Made by a program: the position numbers and the translations under genes. The notes below the pieces were generated by a model. It worked only from the letters and a program-made list of their open reading frames with translations. It did no database searches and was not told the origin of the DNA. Of a stretch of DNA of 64,000 nucleotides, positions 1 to 10,970 are shown in pieces. The stretch's first letter is position 1, and each line of letters begins with the position of its first letter. This DNA comes from Forficula auricularia (taxonomy: Eukaryota; Arthropoda; Insecta; Dermaptera; Forficulidae), in the NCBI GenBank assembly GCA_024734495.1, contig JALMQS010000082.1, positions 2,248,625 to 2,312,624 on the forward strand. Reading direction: 5' to 3'.

Positions 1-236
1 GTCGGGGTGACGCCGAATCCCCAACCGCATAAATAGGCAGTTATATAAATATAATTATGTTCAATTGATTTTTTTCTTTGACTGAAAATGACAGACGATA
101 TATTTTATATAAGAAAAATATTACATTACAACTTTCTTTCGAGATTCCAATAAAAAACCAAAATAAACTGATCTAGCTATCCACATACCTACCCTTTCGC
201 CCATGGTATATTTAAATTAAATAATAATAGTAATAA

Positions 237-376
237 CTAGCTGCAAGGCCCGCCTTCGGTTTGGCCTCTTACTAGCCAAGAGGCTTCGCCCCCTCGACCC
301 CCCGTCATTTAAACACTCCCTCTCCAGTAAACCCGCACCCTGGACTCCTCACCCCCTGGACCCCACCTCCCAACCC
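237..376 (-). mobile_element. Helitron-like element, 3' terminus
   Basis: Read on the minus strand this ends GCGGGCCTTGCAGCTAG followed by T, the CTAG|T terminus of Helitrons, with a GC-rich hairpin made of the GCC/GGC blocks just before it. The same terminus occurs at 19397-19400 (plus) and 42594-42597 (minus). The C-rich stretch up to about 1400 is probably the rest of this copy, split by the hAT at 383-909. The Helitron assignment rests on the terminus alone; no Rep/helicase is present. Confidence 0.5.
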
Positions 377-382
377 CTAGGG

Positions 383-909
383 CAGTGATTCTCAGCCACT
401 GTGCCGCGGCACTTTTGTGTGCCACGAAATTCTTGAAGTGTGCCGCCAAATTTTAGAAATGTAAACAATAAAAATAATTATTTTGTATGTACTTTTATCT
501 AATGAGATATTATTTTTTCAAGTTCAGCCATTCAGATCACATAATTTAATGTAAACCTAAATAAATAAGTTTTAAAAATATATTTATATCGGCTTAGCCA
601 TTTTTTTAAAAAAACGACTTTGTATCCGCACTTAGGGGTTGGATCGATTTAGCTGAAGGCGAGTGTAGTTCAGTTTGTTATTTACTTGTTTGCTGTGTGC
701 TTGAATTTATAAATGTATAAATTTGTTATGAACGTATTGTGTTCTCAAACTTAAATAAAACGTATTCAGTGGTAATATATGATTAGTCTTTTTTAATAAT
801 AATTTTTTTTGAGAAAATTATTTTTAATTAAAATCTTATTGTTACTGTGCCGCCAAATTTTGAAATTATTAAAAGTGTGCCGCATCAAAAAAAAGGTTGA
901 GAATCACTG
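383..909. mobile_element. Non-autonomous hAT transposon with 8-bp TSD
   Basis: Terminal inverted repeats CAGTGATTCTCAGCC and GGTTGAGAATCACTG bound 527 bp, and the exact 8-bp target duplication CCCTAGGG lies at 375-382 and 910-917. Subterminal GTGCCGCGGCAC-type repeats sit at both ends. There is no coding capacity. The 8-bp duplication and CAGTG ends place it in the hAT superfamily. It has landed in the C-rich Helitron-like sequence. Confidence 0.9.
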
Positions 910-1600
910 CCCTAGGGGGACATACAAATATATAAACATAGGGATATATATATAGGTACAGACACAGGGACAAATGCCCTTTAGTAGCCCCCTGGATCCC
1001 CACCCCTGGACCCCCTCCCAAACCCTGGGGGGACATACATAGGTAGGTAGTTACAGAAACAGGCACAAATGCCCTTTAGTAGTAGATATGTGAAAATAAA
1101 GTAAATGATTATTATATTGATTTATTTATTTAATTGAAAAGAATTTTTTTGTCGAAAGTACTATAGCAAAGTTGAAATCAATGAGGTTGTCCTCTGCTTG
1201 ATGGAATTAAACATATATATATTTCGGGGGGCCCGTACCCCTCTCCCGTCCCTGAACTCTTTCCTCTCCTCCCCCTCCGATCACTCCCCACTCCACCAAC
1301 TCTATTCCTGTCTTCCTGACCACCTCACCCCCCACCACTAAACCTACCCCTCGGCTCAGATCACCCTCCACCCCATACCAAACCTATTCACTCACTCTAA
1401 GCCCGGTGTAAGATTTACAAAAAAAAACAATTTCATTAAATATTGTAAAAATTTTATTTTAAAAGGTATAAATTAATAAAATATTTAATATATAAAATGA
1501 TTTATTTTCATGTTTAATAAATTTAATTGAACATTTGTAGGAATGTGGACAAAGTAATTTTTTTCATAAACAAAATTTTTAGCAAAAATACTGAAAGATT

Positions 1601-1729
1601 TTTTTTCAAATAAATAATAAAAGTGATATTGTGACCCCACAATATAGAGAAAATGTGAGAGAATGTGACACAGGGGGAGGGGTGTCTAAAAATCTTGAAA
1701 TTCGTGTGACGTAATTTATGGACGGCCCC
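1601..1729 (-). mobile_element. Partial PIF/Harbinger-like MITE
   Basis: It contains the end GGGGCCGTCCATAAATTACG (minus strand) followed by the TGTCACATTCTCTCACATTT block shared with 16724-16985 and 50335-50693. Only one terminus is preserved here. The superfamily is inferred from the TAA-type flanks of the 50335 copy. Confidence 0.5.
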
Positions 1730-1739
1730 GTATTGTAAA

Positions 1740-3340
1740 GTAAACAATTTTAAAATATTATTATATATAATAGATAAATAAATTTATTTCTCGAAATTTC
1801 TTTAAACCAAAACCAACAACTGAAAGGTGTCACCAAAACCTCAAAAAGAATTAATAATAAATAATTATCAAGATAGAAATTGATTTTAAAAAAATAAAAA
1901 GTTATAATATTAAAATTTTGAAATAGTCTAATTATTTTTTATTTACCTTTTTTCCTTCCTTTAAAGTTTTTTGATTTTGTAAATCCAATGGTCAGGCATG
2001 AGAATGCAAAACATTTATTTTTTCTTAATTAAATATTAAGAATAAATACGTCAAGTTTTTATTTTTATTTTTTTTTTTCTAACTAAAAAAATGTTTTCTA
2101 TATTAATTATTGTATTACATGAATGATTTTTTTTTTTTGGTTTTCTTTAAAAATTATTTAGAAATTAAAAATAAAAGAAATGAAAAATTTTTTAGTCAAA
2201 GTTGTTATTATTAATATTATTTTTTTTAGTGCAAAAGGAAAATATTATAAAACGATTTAGTTTAGTAGCAGTAGCAGTATTAGCAGCATGGATTAGTAAA
2301 CGTGAGGTAGATCCATGGGTTAGGGGTGTTTTCAAATATACCTACCTATAGAGGTATAAATATAACAGACAATTATATTCATATTTAGTTTTAGGAAAAA
2401 TATTTTAGTAGGTATATAGTATTTTATGTTACAACTTTTTTAAATTGTTACAAGTGTTAATGGTCGAAACAACAAATATGTACCTATAATGTATAATAAT
2501 TTACGTAAATAATACTAAACCTCGAAAAGAGGAAGGACAGAACTAATAAATAAAAAAATAAAAATAAATAAATAATGTTGAAAAATTTTGGTTAATTCTA
2601 CTTTGTGATCTCTAGATCCAGGGTTTCGCAGACTTTTCACAAGACGGAATACTTCTAAAATTTAGAAATTAGTAAAGGACTGGTAGTTTATTTTATAGAG
2701 TAAGTAGATATACCTACATAATTAATAAAATTAAACAATTGAGAGAAAAAAAACTTATTCTAAAATGGTAGTTAATTAAAATAAAAAACATAAAAATACT
2801 AAAGTAAAATTTTGTTCTTAATACTTAAGTACTTTGAATTACAAATTTTATTCATTCGTCCAGAATGAATATAATGGCTTTTAAGCTGTGTTATTTGTTC
2901 TAATTTAAAATAATTTTTTAAGTCTGAGTTATCCTTTTAAAGGTTTCTAGAGGTAGGATAAAAATTATTTAAATTTAATTTACTTTAAAATGACGGTGTG
3001 AGAGAGCCTTAAATTGGCATTTTTTTAGTAGATTTTTGTACATATCAGCGTTTAGAAATGACTTAATTTAAAATTATGAAAAAATTCTATGAACTCTCAA
3101 GTGAGGATGAATTTGAAATGTCAAGTATTTTAGAAGATATTAGAAAGGGAACCCTCGGTATGCATGTCCGACTTTTGAAAGTTTGACAGCTTAGCAAGGA
3201 ATGTTACGGAAATACATACCTCATTGCCAATGGTTTTTGGACAAGAGGGTTTTATGTTGTTGTTAGAGTTGGTGGCTGTGATGGAACTAACTGTATAAGA
3301 TGAAGGAGGAGGTATCAGCCAAAGTTAGAGGCACCGGGTT
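1740..3340. other. AT-rich sequence without recognised gene
   Basis: Very AT-rich, with poly-A and poly-T runs and no open frame, splice-bounded exon, terminal repeat pair or recognisable repeat family. Some GTAGGTATA-like words recur. I see nothing else that can be supported. Confidence 0.5.
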
Positions 3341-3973
3341 CAATAAAACACCCTGAATAAAACGTTTCGGTCTGAATTTATTTGGACATCTTCAGTTAAT
3401 TGGGAGTTATAGACACATCGCAGTATACATGTAATTGAACCTAGCCTTGTCAAAAATAAGAATTGTAGCTTCATGTAAATTTATACTGTGCTTGACATTT
3501 ATCTCTGAACCTTTGGCGTATAAATTTATACAAAGCTACAATTCTTATTTTTGACAAGGCTAGGTTCAATCACATATATGTACCGCGATGTGTGTAGAAC
3601 TCCCAATTAACTGAAGATGGGAGTGCCGGATTATAGTACGGGCGAACCGGGCGCTCGCCCGGGGCCCGGTCAACCGGAGATAATAAAAATATGAGTAAAG
3701 AAAAAATCATTTGTCGTGAATTATGTAAAACATAGGTGTCAAACTCAATCCGTGACTTGTGTCCTTAATAAAAAGTGTGAAGTTTAAGAGGGCCCCAAAG
3801 AAACTTTTAGGGTTCGTAGAAATCTAGATATGTTTTTAAATTTAATAGAATTAATAATAATAACAATAAATTAAAATTAAAACATGTAACGTATTAAATT
3901 TTAATATATTAACAAAGTATAGAGAACAAATAAGGCATAATTATAAAATATATACAAACAATACAATACTAAT

Positions 3974-4302
3974 TTACTGTTTCTTGCCTGATACTTGATT
4001 TCTTTTCTTTGGCACAAGTTTTTCTATTTCTGGAGAAATACTATTTGCGGTTATAATTTTTAACACCGACCCGAGGTGATTGTAGCTAATTCGTGATCTG
4101 AGTGGAGACTTATTGCCATTCATAAGCGTAAATAACTGCTCGCACCTGTATGTACTATACTTCCAAACATGGAGATAATCTCATATGCTAAGTTTCTAGT
4201 ATTTTCAAATTTTAGCGGTAAATTTCGGGCACGCCAATTTCCTTGAATTTTTGTTTTAATTCCGAATCGCACTGAATCTCTATTACTTCCTTTGCATATC
4301 AT
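3974..4302 (-). pseudogene. hAT transposase C-terminus (GTF2IRD2/ZBED-like), frameshifted
   Basis: The minus strand reads in one frame up to a segment ending GASSYLRL and continues in another as CEQLFTLMNGNKSPLRSRIS, followed by a tail with PEIEKLVPKKR and a stop at 3974-3976. The pattern of Cys-Glu-Gln, Met-Asn, then Lys-Ser-x-Leu-Arg-Ser-Arg is that of the hATC dimerisation region of the transposases that gave rise to GTF2IRD2/EPM2AIP1-like proteins. The N-terminal zinc finger and the DDE region are missing. This is the dead coding sequence of the element at 3731-4964. Confidence 0.7.
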
Positions 4303-4320
4303 TAGGTACTAATTCTAATA

Positions 4321-4770
4321 GGTGAGTGCAAAAGTTCGTGCGGAGTTTCAATAGATGGAGTTATGAGCGTCGTAACGTGTTGTCATTAATGCCTACTCCT
4401 ACATATTATATATCCTTGGAAAGGTGACGTCTTCAGCTTTAATTTAAAAAAAAAAATCATTTGTTTTCATACAAACTTCTTCGATAAATATCACTTTAAA
4501 AATGAATATCGATAAAGTGCATTTACGGCATGTTATGCTTTACGAGTTTCGGAAGGGAATAACGTTGCCGCAGCCGTGAAAAACATTCAAGATGTTTATC
4601 AGGATCAAGCACCAGCTAAACGAACTGTGGAAAAATCTGCTGCCAGAACGTTGGAAAAAGATTATAGAAAACGTTGGAGAATATATCATTGATTGAATAA
4701 AGATTTTTGTTTGCCTAATCGCTATGTGACTTTTACTCACAAACTCCGCACGAACTTTCGCACGCACCCA
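4321..4770 (+). mobile_element. Mariner element, internally deleted
   Basis: Inverted repeats share AAAGTTCGTGCGGAGTTT after a GGTGxGTGC start and lie next to TA dinucleotides. At 450 bp it is about one third of a full mariner. It retains both ends of the transposase, at 4502-4696, and has lost the catalytic middle. It sits inside the nested hAT. Confidence 0.85.
4502..4696 (+). pseudogene. Mariner transposase remnant
   Basis: The frame starts MNIDKVHLRHVMLYEFRKG, typical of the first helix-turn-helix of mariner transposases, shifts frame at about 4557, and continues AAAVKNIQDVYQDQ then KRTVEK. It then jumps to the family C-terminus, LPERWKKIIENVGEYIID followed by a stop. The DD34D catalytic residues are deleted. 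Frameshift and deletion make it inactive. Confidence 0.85.
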
Positions 4771-4974
4771 ATATATCTATTGAAAAATAGATAAATATAA
4801 TGTTAATTTGCTACCAAGCATTTGAAATCTTCAAATTCACTTCTGAGATTCGCAATCCTTTCAGCGTATTTCTGATAAGATGCAGTGCTACTTGAACTTG
4901 ATTTGTACATGTGACAGTGGGGCCGAAAAAATTGACGATGTGGGCCGCGAGTTTGACACCTATGATGTAAAACA

Positions 4975-5281
4975 TTGGATAAAAAGACTATTTCCGAAAT
5001 GTTTGCAACTGTTCAAGATGTTAAGGCGAACATTTCCAAATATTTAAGCATTACTAAAAATATATATGACAATTCCAGTATCAAATACTTCTGGAGAGAG
5101 ATCTTTCTCTGTACTAGAGAGAATAAAGAATTATTTAAGATCAAGTATGAGACCAGAAAGGCTAGATGGGTTATCTATACTTTATAATATAGAAAATGAA
5201 GCATTTGGAAAATTGGATTGCAACGATTTAATACAAGATTTTGATAAATCAAAATCTAGGAAAAAAGTATTACATATCTAA
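4975..5281 (+). pseudogene. hAT transposase dimerisation domain, frameshifted
   Basis: Two overlapping frames together give the hATC signature: the first contains KTISEMFATVQDVKANISKY, the second NTSGERSFSVLERIKNYLRS then RLDGLSILYNIENEAFGKL and a stop. SxxGERSFSxLxRIKxYLRS is diagnostic of ZMYM/hAT dimerisation domains. The same domain on the minus strand at 39269-39708 helps define the empty site of a MITE insertion. Confidence 0.8.
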
Positions 5282-5569
5282 TAATATTTTTTTCTCTAAA
5301 TTTTTAATATGTAATATGTTGATAATTTTATATATTATTTATCTATTTTCTTATTTTTTTCTATAGTAAAGTTAATTTTTTAAATATTATTATTGTTACT
5401 ATTTGTAGATTTAAGTGTTAGAACATGTGTTTCATTTATTTACCAATACCAAATTTCTTATTATTTTTTTCCAACTTGCCCTTCGTTTGACAACAATTTT
5501 GTTATATATTCAATATTTCAATACTAACCTATAATAAATTATCTGTAAATGTACAAAATAAAAAAATAA

Positions 5570-5838
5570 AAAAAATTAGTCTTTCTTTTAAGTGCCATAT
5601 CAGGTCTCCCTGACGTTTCGGCTCCTCTCCACATATACCTGTGCTGAGTATGTTTAGCTGTTTTTACACAGATATACGGGACCTACTTTTTAATCCAGGT
5701 TCCACGGCTAGTTTGGAGAGGTTACTAGGCAATTATACTCTTGGTAGGTTGCCATTGCTTTCCAAGAGGAGGCAACTGTAAATATCTATTTCGCGTATTT
5801 CAGGCCAGCGGTCGGACACTCTAACCACTTACCCACAG
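5570..5838 (-). mobile_element. tRNA-derived SINE (probable)
   Basis: On the minus strand the 5' end reads GGCGACTGTGGGTAAGTGG then TTAGAGTGTCCGACCGC, an A-box-like tRNA-type head preceded by a T/A run. The body ends with GAGCCGAAACGTCAGGGAGA and an A/T-rich tail near 5570. No clear B box was found, so the pol III origin is an inference. It lies inside the hAT at 3621-5955. Confidence 0.5.
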
Positions 5839-6035
5839 TCGCCTCAATTTTTTTTTTAATTAGTAAAAAGTGTTTAAAAAATTTTCCTTAAGGGGGGGGG
5901 GGGGGCGAAAATTTATATACCGCCCGGGGCGCCAAGAACCCTACATCCGTCACTGGAAGTTGGCCAAATAAATTCAGGCCGAAACGTTTTATTCAGGGTT
6001 CAGGGTGTTTTATTGAACCCGGTGCATCAAACTTT

Positions 6036-7094
6036 GGCTAATACCTCGTCTAACAATGTTTGATAATTATGCGTGAACATACATAACAAAAAACGTCCAA
6101 TACCAATGAAAAACGGGACCAATCGGGTACTAGACTGAACCCAATGCAAAAAAAATCATCCAAATCGGTTTACATGATAAAGAGAAAAAATGAACAAACA
6201 CAAAAAAAACCAGACATTCCATTGAAGTGATATCCTCCTCTTTTTTCAAAGTCGGTTAAAAAATAGTCATATTTGTCTGCGAAATATTTTTCAGTATTTT
6301 TTTAAGCCAAAACTACTAATTTTTAGAATAAATTTTTTTAAAATAATCATTTTTAAAAATTTTTGGCAAAATGGGTGTGTGCCCGATGCCAATAAATAAT
6401 ATAAAAAAAAAAAAAAAAAATTTTAAATGTGTTTCGTTTTATTTTATTTATTAATTTTCATGTTTAAATGATAGTTAAATTTATTTTAAAAAGTTTCATT
6501 GATTTATTTTCTGGCCCACCTGGCCCATGGGTTTACCTCAACATTTTTTATTTTTTTTTTTAATATTACAGAAGCAGTGTTGCCAATTTTAATCAAGAGT
6601 TGTTGTTGTCATTATGTCAATTAAAATAATAATTGACAGCCCTGAGAAATATACTATTAAGAATAGAATCGAGAATTCAATAAATATAATAATTATTATT
6701 TTTACTATATTCAAAACTGTAGAATATTTTAATAAATTATACAGTAAAGATGAAAAAAAAATATTTGTTTAATGAACTTAAGTAAATAGTATATATTTAG
6801 AATAAATTTGAAAATTTAATTAACATTAAGTAAAAATAATAATAATTAAAATAGTAAATAAATGAGCTAGATTGTTTATTTTTATTGTCAAGGTTATGTT
6901 TACATTATTATTATGTATGACAAATTCAAAAGAGGAGAGAAAAAAAAACCAAGTATTTTTATTACCTTGTTTTTTCGGGTTAGATTTTTTTTTCAAGGTG
7001 GAAAATTAAAAAGATAAATACAGGGTGGCGCCAAATCACTAGCAAAAAATTTGGCCTTACGAAATTTTAGCTGTGATTTCTCATACTTATAGGT
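6036..7094. other. Non-genic AT-rich sequence with a common insect repeat
   Basis: The segment 6080-6260 shares words with 60990-61190: GGGACCAATCGG, GCAAAAAAAATCAT, and a final TTTTCAAAGTCGGTTAAAA block. This is a dispersed repeat of unknown class. The remainder is AT-rich with homopolymers and no open frame. Confidence 0.5.
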
Positions 7095-7188
7095 TAAGGT
7101 GACCAGATTTTAACATTGGTGAAGCGAGATACCATTGGCGGGGAAAGGGGAGGGGGGGGGGTCTTGTTTAAAAAAAATTGGTCTAGAG

Positions 7189-7912
7189 CAGTGGTTCCCA
7201 ACCTTTTGTGGCCCATCGCCCCTTTCTGGAGGTTGACTAATACCTATCGCCCCCTTTTCATTTTCATTGTATAACTAATTTTAATTTGAAGTAAAGTGTA
7301 AATAATAAAGGAGAAGCCTGCCTATTTTCTAGAAATTACTCTCTTCGAAAATTCCCACGCAAAGTCGAAATTTAGAAAAACTCCAATAAATTAATTTATT
7401 ATTGACATCTGGTGTTTCCTTCAATTAAAAAGCCTTCCGACAGGACTTAATCTCTTAACCCAAAATATGACAAACATAAATTAAATTTATTGAGGTTTAA
7501 AAAGTGGGAATTGTAAACTCCCACCATCCTATTGTCAAATAAGGCATGTTCCAGTATCAAAGGACATGACGCCTGCTACTCCAAAATATTACCATTAAAA
7601 ACAATTAAATTATTATCAAGAAAAAAATACTCTAAATGCCCCTTTCACAACAGTATGTTTCTTTGTAATTTATTAGAAATTTAAATATTTTTTTTTTTTA
7701 AATATTAATATAACATTATTTATATTTGAGAATGAAAATTATATTTAACAGCTCGCAAGGAAAGTGATTCTATTTCTTTGCAGGTGAGGGTATTTTAATT
7801 TTTCCTCCTTTGAATACTCATCGCCCCCCAACCGTCCCCCACTTAGCTATCGCCCCCTGATAACCCAAATCGCCCACTTAGGGGGCGATCGCCCCCAGGT
7901 TGGGAACCACTG
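7189..7912. mobile_element. Nested hAT MITE with exact 8-bp TSD
   Basis: Perfect 15-bp ends CAGTGGTTCCCAACC and GGTTGGGAACCACTG lie between GTCTAGAG at 7181-7188 and at 7913-7920. Subterminal CATCGCCCC and GGGGGCGAT blocks are inverted copies of each other. It is 724 bp long and non-coding. Confidence 0.92.
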
Positions 7913-8084
7913 GTCTAGAGCAACAAAAATTTATTATCATAGAACACGAAAATTGTATTGTAATTTATTTTTTTAAATTTCAACATATTTATGTAAAATT
8001 TATAAATATAATAAATATGTATATATAATAAGTACTATATAGTATAATATTATATTATAAATTTTAAAAACCTTCTATTCTTTC

Positions 8085-8303
8085 GCAAATTTATCATTTG
8101 AGTGAATTTTTTTTAGTAGATTGCTGTCGTTGTTTAAAACTTCATGAAATTTATAGCAAGAGCTTGTTAAATTATATTTCACCCATAATATGACTTCCAA
8201 AGTGTCAACACTTGTCATTTATCAGATGTCCACACTTTATTTAGGATAGAAAAAACGCGTTCTGTAGCAGCATTAGTTCCTAGTAAGGACAGCGCGTATT
8301 CCA
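8085..8303 (-). pseudogene. hAT transposase C-terminal fragment
   Basis: The minus strand reads EYALSLLGTNAATERVFSIL then NKVWTSDK and a stop, and continues one frame over as SVDTLEVILWVKYNL and more, ending at a stop. GTNAATERVFS...NKxWTSDK is the hATC motif of the ZBED/SCAN-type hAT group. It is frameshifted and lacks the catalytic domain. It belongs to the element at 7095-8532. Confidence 0.75.
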
Positions 8304-9177
8304 CAATTTTTAATTAATTATTGTATGGAACATGTTTTTTTCTCAAAATGATTTAATATTTCTAACCATTTGTTCCCTGTTGTGATTGTTGCTGAGGCCC
8401 AAGATTTAACCTTTTCCTTATTAATTCGGATTCTTTTCAAAAATCGGGACTTTCTTAAAACGCCGCGGGACGCGGGACAAATTGTTAAAAATCGGGACTG
8501 TCCCGCCAAAAGCGGGACGTCTGGTCACCTTATTATAGGTAGATAATTCAAATTTTAAGTTTCATTCCAATTAGATCTTTGAGATAGCAGACGGACAAAC
8601 AGACATACCGGACCATAAAGAGTGTATTTTTAGTGAAAACTCGAACTATAAAGGCATCCATTTCCATAATAATTGATAATTGACTTGCCATTCAATAGTT
8701 AACTAACTATTCCTATACATAAGAAAGTAAAACGATTCTTGAAAAAAATAAATATTCATTTAATAAGACAATTATTTTAAGATAATATTATAATAAAGTT
8801 GTCATGTAATAACAAGGTGTGAGTTTATCGATCTAATAAATAAATAAATTAATTAATTAAATAAATTAAAGGAAAGATTTGTTAATTGAGAAGATTTTGT
8901 TTTGCCAAGAGAAGCACAGTTCAATGAGGTTTTCCTCTGCTTAATGCAAATAAACATCTGCATTTATACATATCGTCGCCTTAGAGTGTAAACCTGCTAA
9001 CTCACAACAAGGAAATTTTACAGGGCAGAGAAAAAACAAACAAAATTTAATATTGTTATGGAAAGAAACTATTTTTCACATTTTTTTCTACAACTTACGT
9101 TCGTAATTTTAAGTAGCAGTTTTACTTGGACGATGTTGCATCTCTTTTTCTTTCGAACGGTACTAATATGTCATAAT

Positions 9178-9409
9178 TAATAAAGTAAAGGGTGTGTAGT
9201 TTCACAGTGAATGAAATAAAACTCAAAGAGGTTTATATTGTGATCACAATTTTAACGTTAAAATTGTGATCGCACGTTCAAATATTATTAGTTTTAACCT
9301 TTAAACTCCTGATGATGGACTAATAATCCGAATATATTGAGTTTGTATAAACCTCTTTGAGTTTTATTTCATTCACTGTGAAACCACACTCACTTTACTT
9401 TATTAATTA
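9178..9409. repeat. Palindromic Penelope/retrozyme-like repeat
   Basis: Arms of about 60 bp (GTAGTTTCACAGTGAATGAA, AAACTCAAAGAGGTTTATA) mirror each other around a core holding a hammerhead-like motif. The same arms form an almost perfect hairpin at 52856-53030. It is nested inside the element at 8974-9505. Confidence 0.6.
9303..9344 (+). ncRNA. Hammerhead-like core (one A lost)
   Basis: Stem I AAACTC (9303-9308) pairs perfectly with GAGTTT (9339-9344). Between them lie CTGATGA, a stem II GGA/TCC with loop CTAATAA, then GAAT and the palindrome TATAT. The related sequence at 52944 reads GAAA where this one reads GAAT, so this copy seems to have lost one A. Stem III is replaced by a palindrome, as in dimeric hammerheads of Penelope-like elements. 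There is one extra U between the conserved GA and stem II. Confidence 0.5.
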
Positions 9410-9531
9410 ATATCATGTTTCACCTAAAAACTACACCACTTTCTCTAAGTAATATGTAATATATGATAAAAAATGGAGTTAGCAGGTTTACACTCTAAGC
9501 CGACGATATATGTATATAACGCAGTGGCGTA

Positions 9532-10358
9532 GTCAGAACTTAGTTCTGGGAGGAGGGGGGGGGGGGTTCTACGAGTTTTTTTTTTTTAACTAAATGTTTT
9601 TATTTCAAAATTAAAATTTACATATTTATTTTTCATTTTACAATTATTTGAGCATCGAGCAATAAATACTCCTTACCCATGTCCATATTTACAACAATGT
9701 TCTTTTTTTTTATTTTAATTATTTTTTAAAATTTTAGTGTTGAAATTTTGAAAAAGCCCATACTATAATAGTTACCATAGTTAAAAAGGATATATAGTCC
9801 AGTATAAAGGGGGGTTTCAGCTTACATTAATTGCGGGAAAATATTTTTTTTCTAGGATCGTTTGGTATGGTGTAGGTACTTATGGCAAATCTAAGTTTCC
9901 GACCTCGTAAGAGTGGGGGACAACTTTTGGTGGCCGAAAAAAACCTCGAAATTTTCGGGCATTTTTCAGTTTTTCGCTTATAACTCGAAAACGGTCTATA
10001 TTATGTAAATAACCGTCCTATAGTAAATTAAAGAGGACAAAATTTCGAGTCGATTAATTGTTCCAGTAGTTCGATGTTTTATGGGGATCCAAAAAACAGC
10101 CCCCTGGATCACTTTTGAATATCCCTAAAACTCTCACTTTTTTCGATTTTTTCACATTTTGACCATGAAGGAGCACGCTTTCGACAAAGACTATTCTTTA
10201 CATTTTTAAACTAGATTAAATTTGCTACAAGTCAAACAAAGTTTCATCTTAATTGGATAATGGTAACCCGTGGCGCAACTAGGTTGAACTTTTGAAAAAC
10301 TGCAATTTTTTGCAAAAAATCGCAGTTTTTCCTTCATAAAATGAAAACCACTCATCCT
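9532..10358. other. hAT-like left end plus Helitron-associated repeat
   Basis: At 9532 CAGTGGCGTAGTCAGAACTT followed by a G run looks like a hAT left end; no matching right end was found. From 9940 the sequence matches the arms of the palindrome at 17580-19035 (GACCATGAAGGAGCACG, AAATTTGCTAC). There is no gene. Confidence 0.4.
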
Positions 10359-10368
10359 AGAAACTTGA

Positions 10369-10779
10369 AATACTTGAGCGCTTTCAAGCTAAAGTCCTCC
10401 GTCTGATAGTGGATGCCCCCTGGTTCGTCCCAAACTCTGTCATCGCTCGTGATCTGAATATTACCTCGGTAAAGGAGGAAATTAAAAAACATTATAAGAA
10501 TTATGTTGATAGGCTGGAGAACCACCCAAGTGATATGGTTAAAGGATTGTTAATCCCACCCTGTGAAAGAAGACTTAAAAAGTGTTTACCCAGTGATATA
10601 CCTACAAGGTTTTAGTGACTTAATCAAAGTTTATTTCATAATTGCTAAATGTAATTATTAGAGATAGGTTACAACTATTGGGTTGTTTCCTACATGTTTT
10701 TAGACTTCAATAAACCATTTACTTAATGTTAACTGACAGATTGTAAATTTAAGTGGAAATAAAAAAAAAAAAAAAAAAA
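10369..10779 (+). mobile_element. 5'-truncated jockey-like LINE with TSD and poly(A)
   Basis: The frame from about 10370 reads LERFQAKVLRLIVDAPWF and ends with PSDIPTRF and a stop at 10615. It is the conserved C-terminal tail of jockey-clade reverse transcriptases (FQxKVLRxIVDAPWY...). A short 3' UTR and 20 A residues follow. The duplication AGAAACTTGA flanks it at 10359-10368 and 10780-10789, and related unbroken repeat sequence exists near 18070. It is dead on arrival, only about 400 bp long. Confidence 0.88.
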
Positions 10780-10867
10780 AGAAACTTGATTCCTATCTCA
10801 CGCTGTATACTTAACTTTAGATTTGACAGATAGATAGGGTCTGCCTCTGAGGGGGGGGGGGGGTTAT

Positions 10868-10970
10868 AGTTTTGAAGGTTGACGTTCACCATCAGTCTTT
10901 TTTAATTAGAACTATTTTATGTTATTTCTAATTAAAAAACTGATGATAAGGTCCAATCTTCGAAACTATT
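10868..10970. repeat. Inverted pair of hammerhead-like cores
   Basis: The plus strand has CTGATGA at 10940, stem AAGGT/ATCTT and CGAAAC ending at 10966. The left arm mirrors it as GTTTTGAAGG...CATCAG with a degraded core (CTGATGG). The loop, ATTAGAACTATTTTATG, separates arms AAAAAAGACTGATG and ATTAAAAAACTGATGAT. Confidence 0.45.

Larger units (their letters stand above)
3731..4964. mobile_element. Nested hAT transposon with exact 8-bp TSD
   Basis: Inverted ends CATAGGTGTCAAACTC and GAGTTTGACACCTATG are flanked by ATGTAAAA at 3723-3730 and 4965-4972. It carries a transposase C-terminal remnant on the minus strand and is itself interrupted by the mariner at 4321-4770. Its insertion split the transposase of the surrounding hAT. 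Confidence 0.9.
3621..5955. mobile_element. hAT transposon carrying decayed transposase
   Basis: Ends GAGTGCCGGAT and ATCCGTCACTG are flanked by GAAGATGG (3613-3620) and GAAGTTGG (5956-5963), a 7-of-8 target duplication. The left end has lost the canonical initial C. Inside are a frameshifted hAT dimerisation domain (4975-5281), a second complete hAT (3731-4964) with a mariner inside it, and a tRNA-like SINE. A related transposase end lies on the minus strand at 39269-39708. Confidence 0.85.
3343..6035. repeat. Penelope/retrozyme-like palindromic repeat, split by a hAT
   Basis: The outer arms are inverted copies: ACACCCTGAATAAAACGTTT at the left is mirrored by AACGTTTTATTCAGGGT plus flank at about 5983-6010, and the inner arms CAATTCTTATTTTTGACAAG mirror each other around 3450-3570. 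Each arm holds CTGAAGA followed by GAAACGTT, a hammerhead-like layout (core 3365-3395 on the minus strand; the plus-strand core begins at 3611 and resumes at 5964). The plus-strand core is broken by the hAT at 3621-5955. Class inferred from this architecture; no reverse transcriptase is present. Confidence 0.5.
7095..8532. mobile_element. hAT transposon with 8-bp TSD and dead transposase
   Basis: Perfect 13-bp ends TAAGGTGACCAGA and TCTGGTCACCTTA are flanked by TTATAGGT at 7087-7094 and 8533-8540. A GGCGGGAC motif and its inverse lie near the right end. The element is interrupted by another hAT (7189-7912) and carries a minus-strand transposase fragment near 8085-8303. Confidence 0.9.
8974..9505. 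mobile_element. DNA element with CGTCGGCTTAGAG ends
   Basis: Left CGTCGCCTTAGAGTGTAAAC and right GTTTACACTCTAAGCCGACG are inverted repeats continuing through CTGCTAA. A 5'-truncated relative lies at 35099-35240, where CGTCGGCTTAGAG and the GATGTTGCATCTCTTTTTCT block (inverted) are present. A palindromic repeat has inserted at 9178-9409. The superfamily was not determined. Confidence 0.6.

Noticed and set aside
9532..9600. hAT element starting CAGTGGCGTAGTCAGAA
   Set aside because: No right end or 8-bp duplication could be found, so only a possible terminus is noted.
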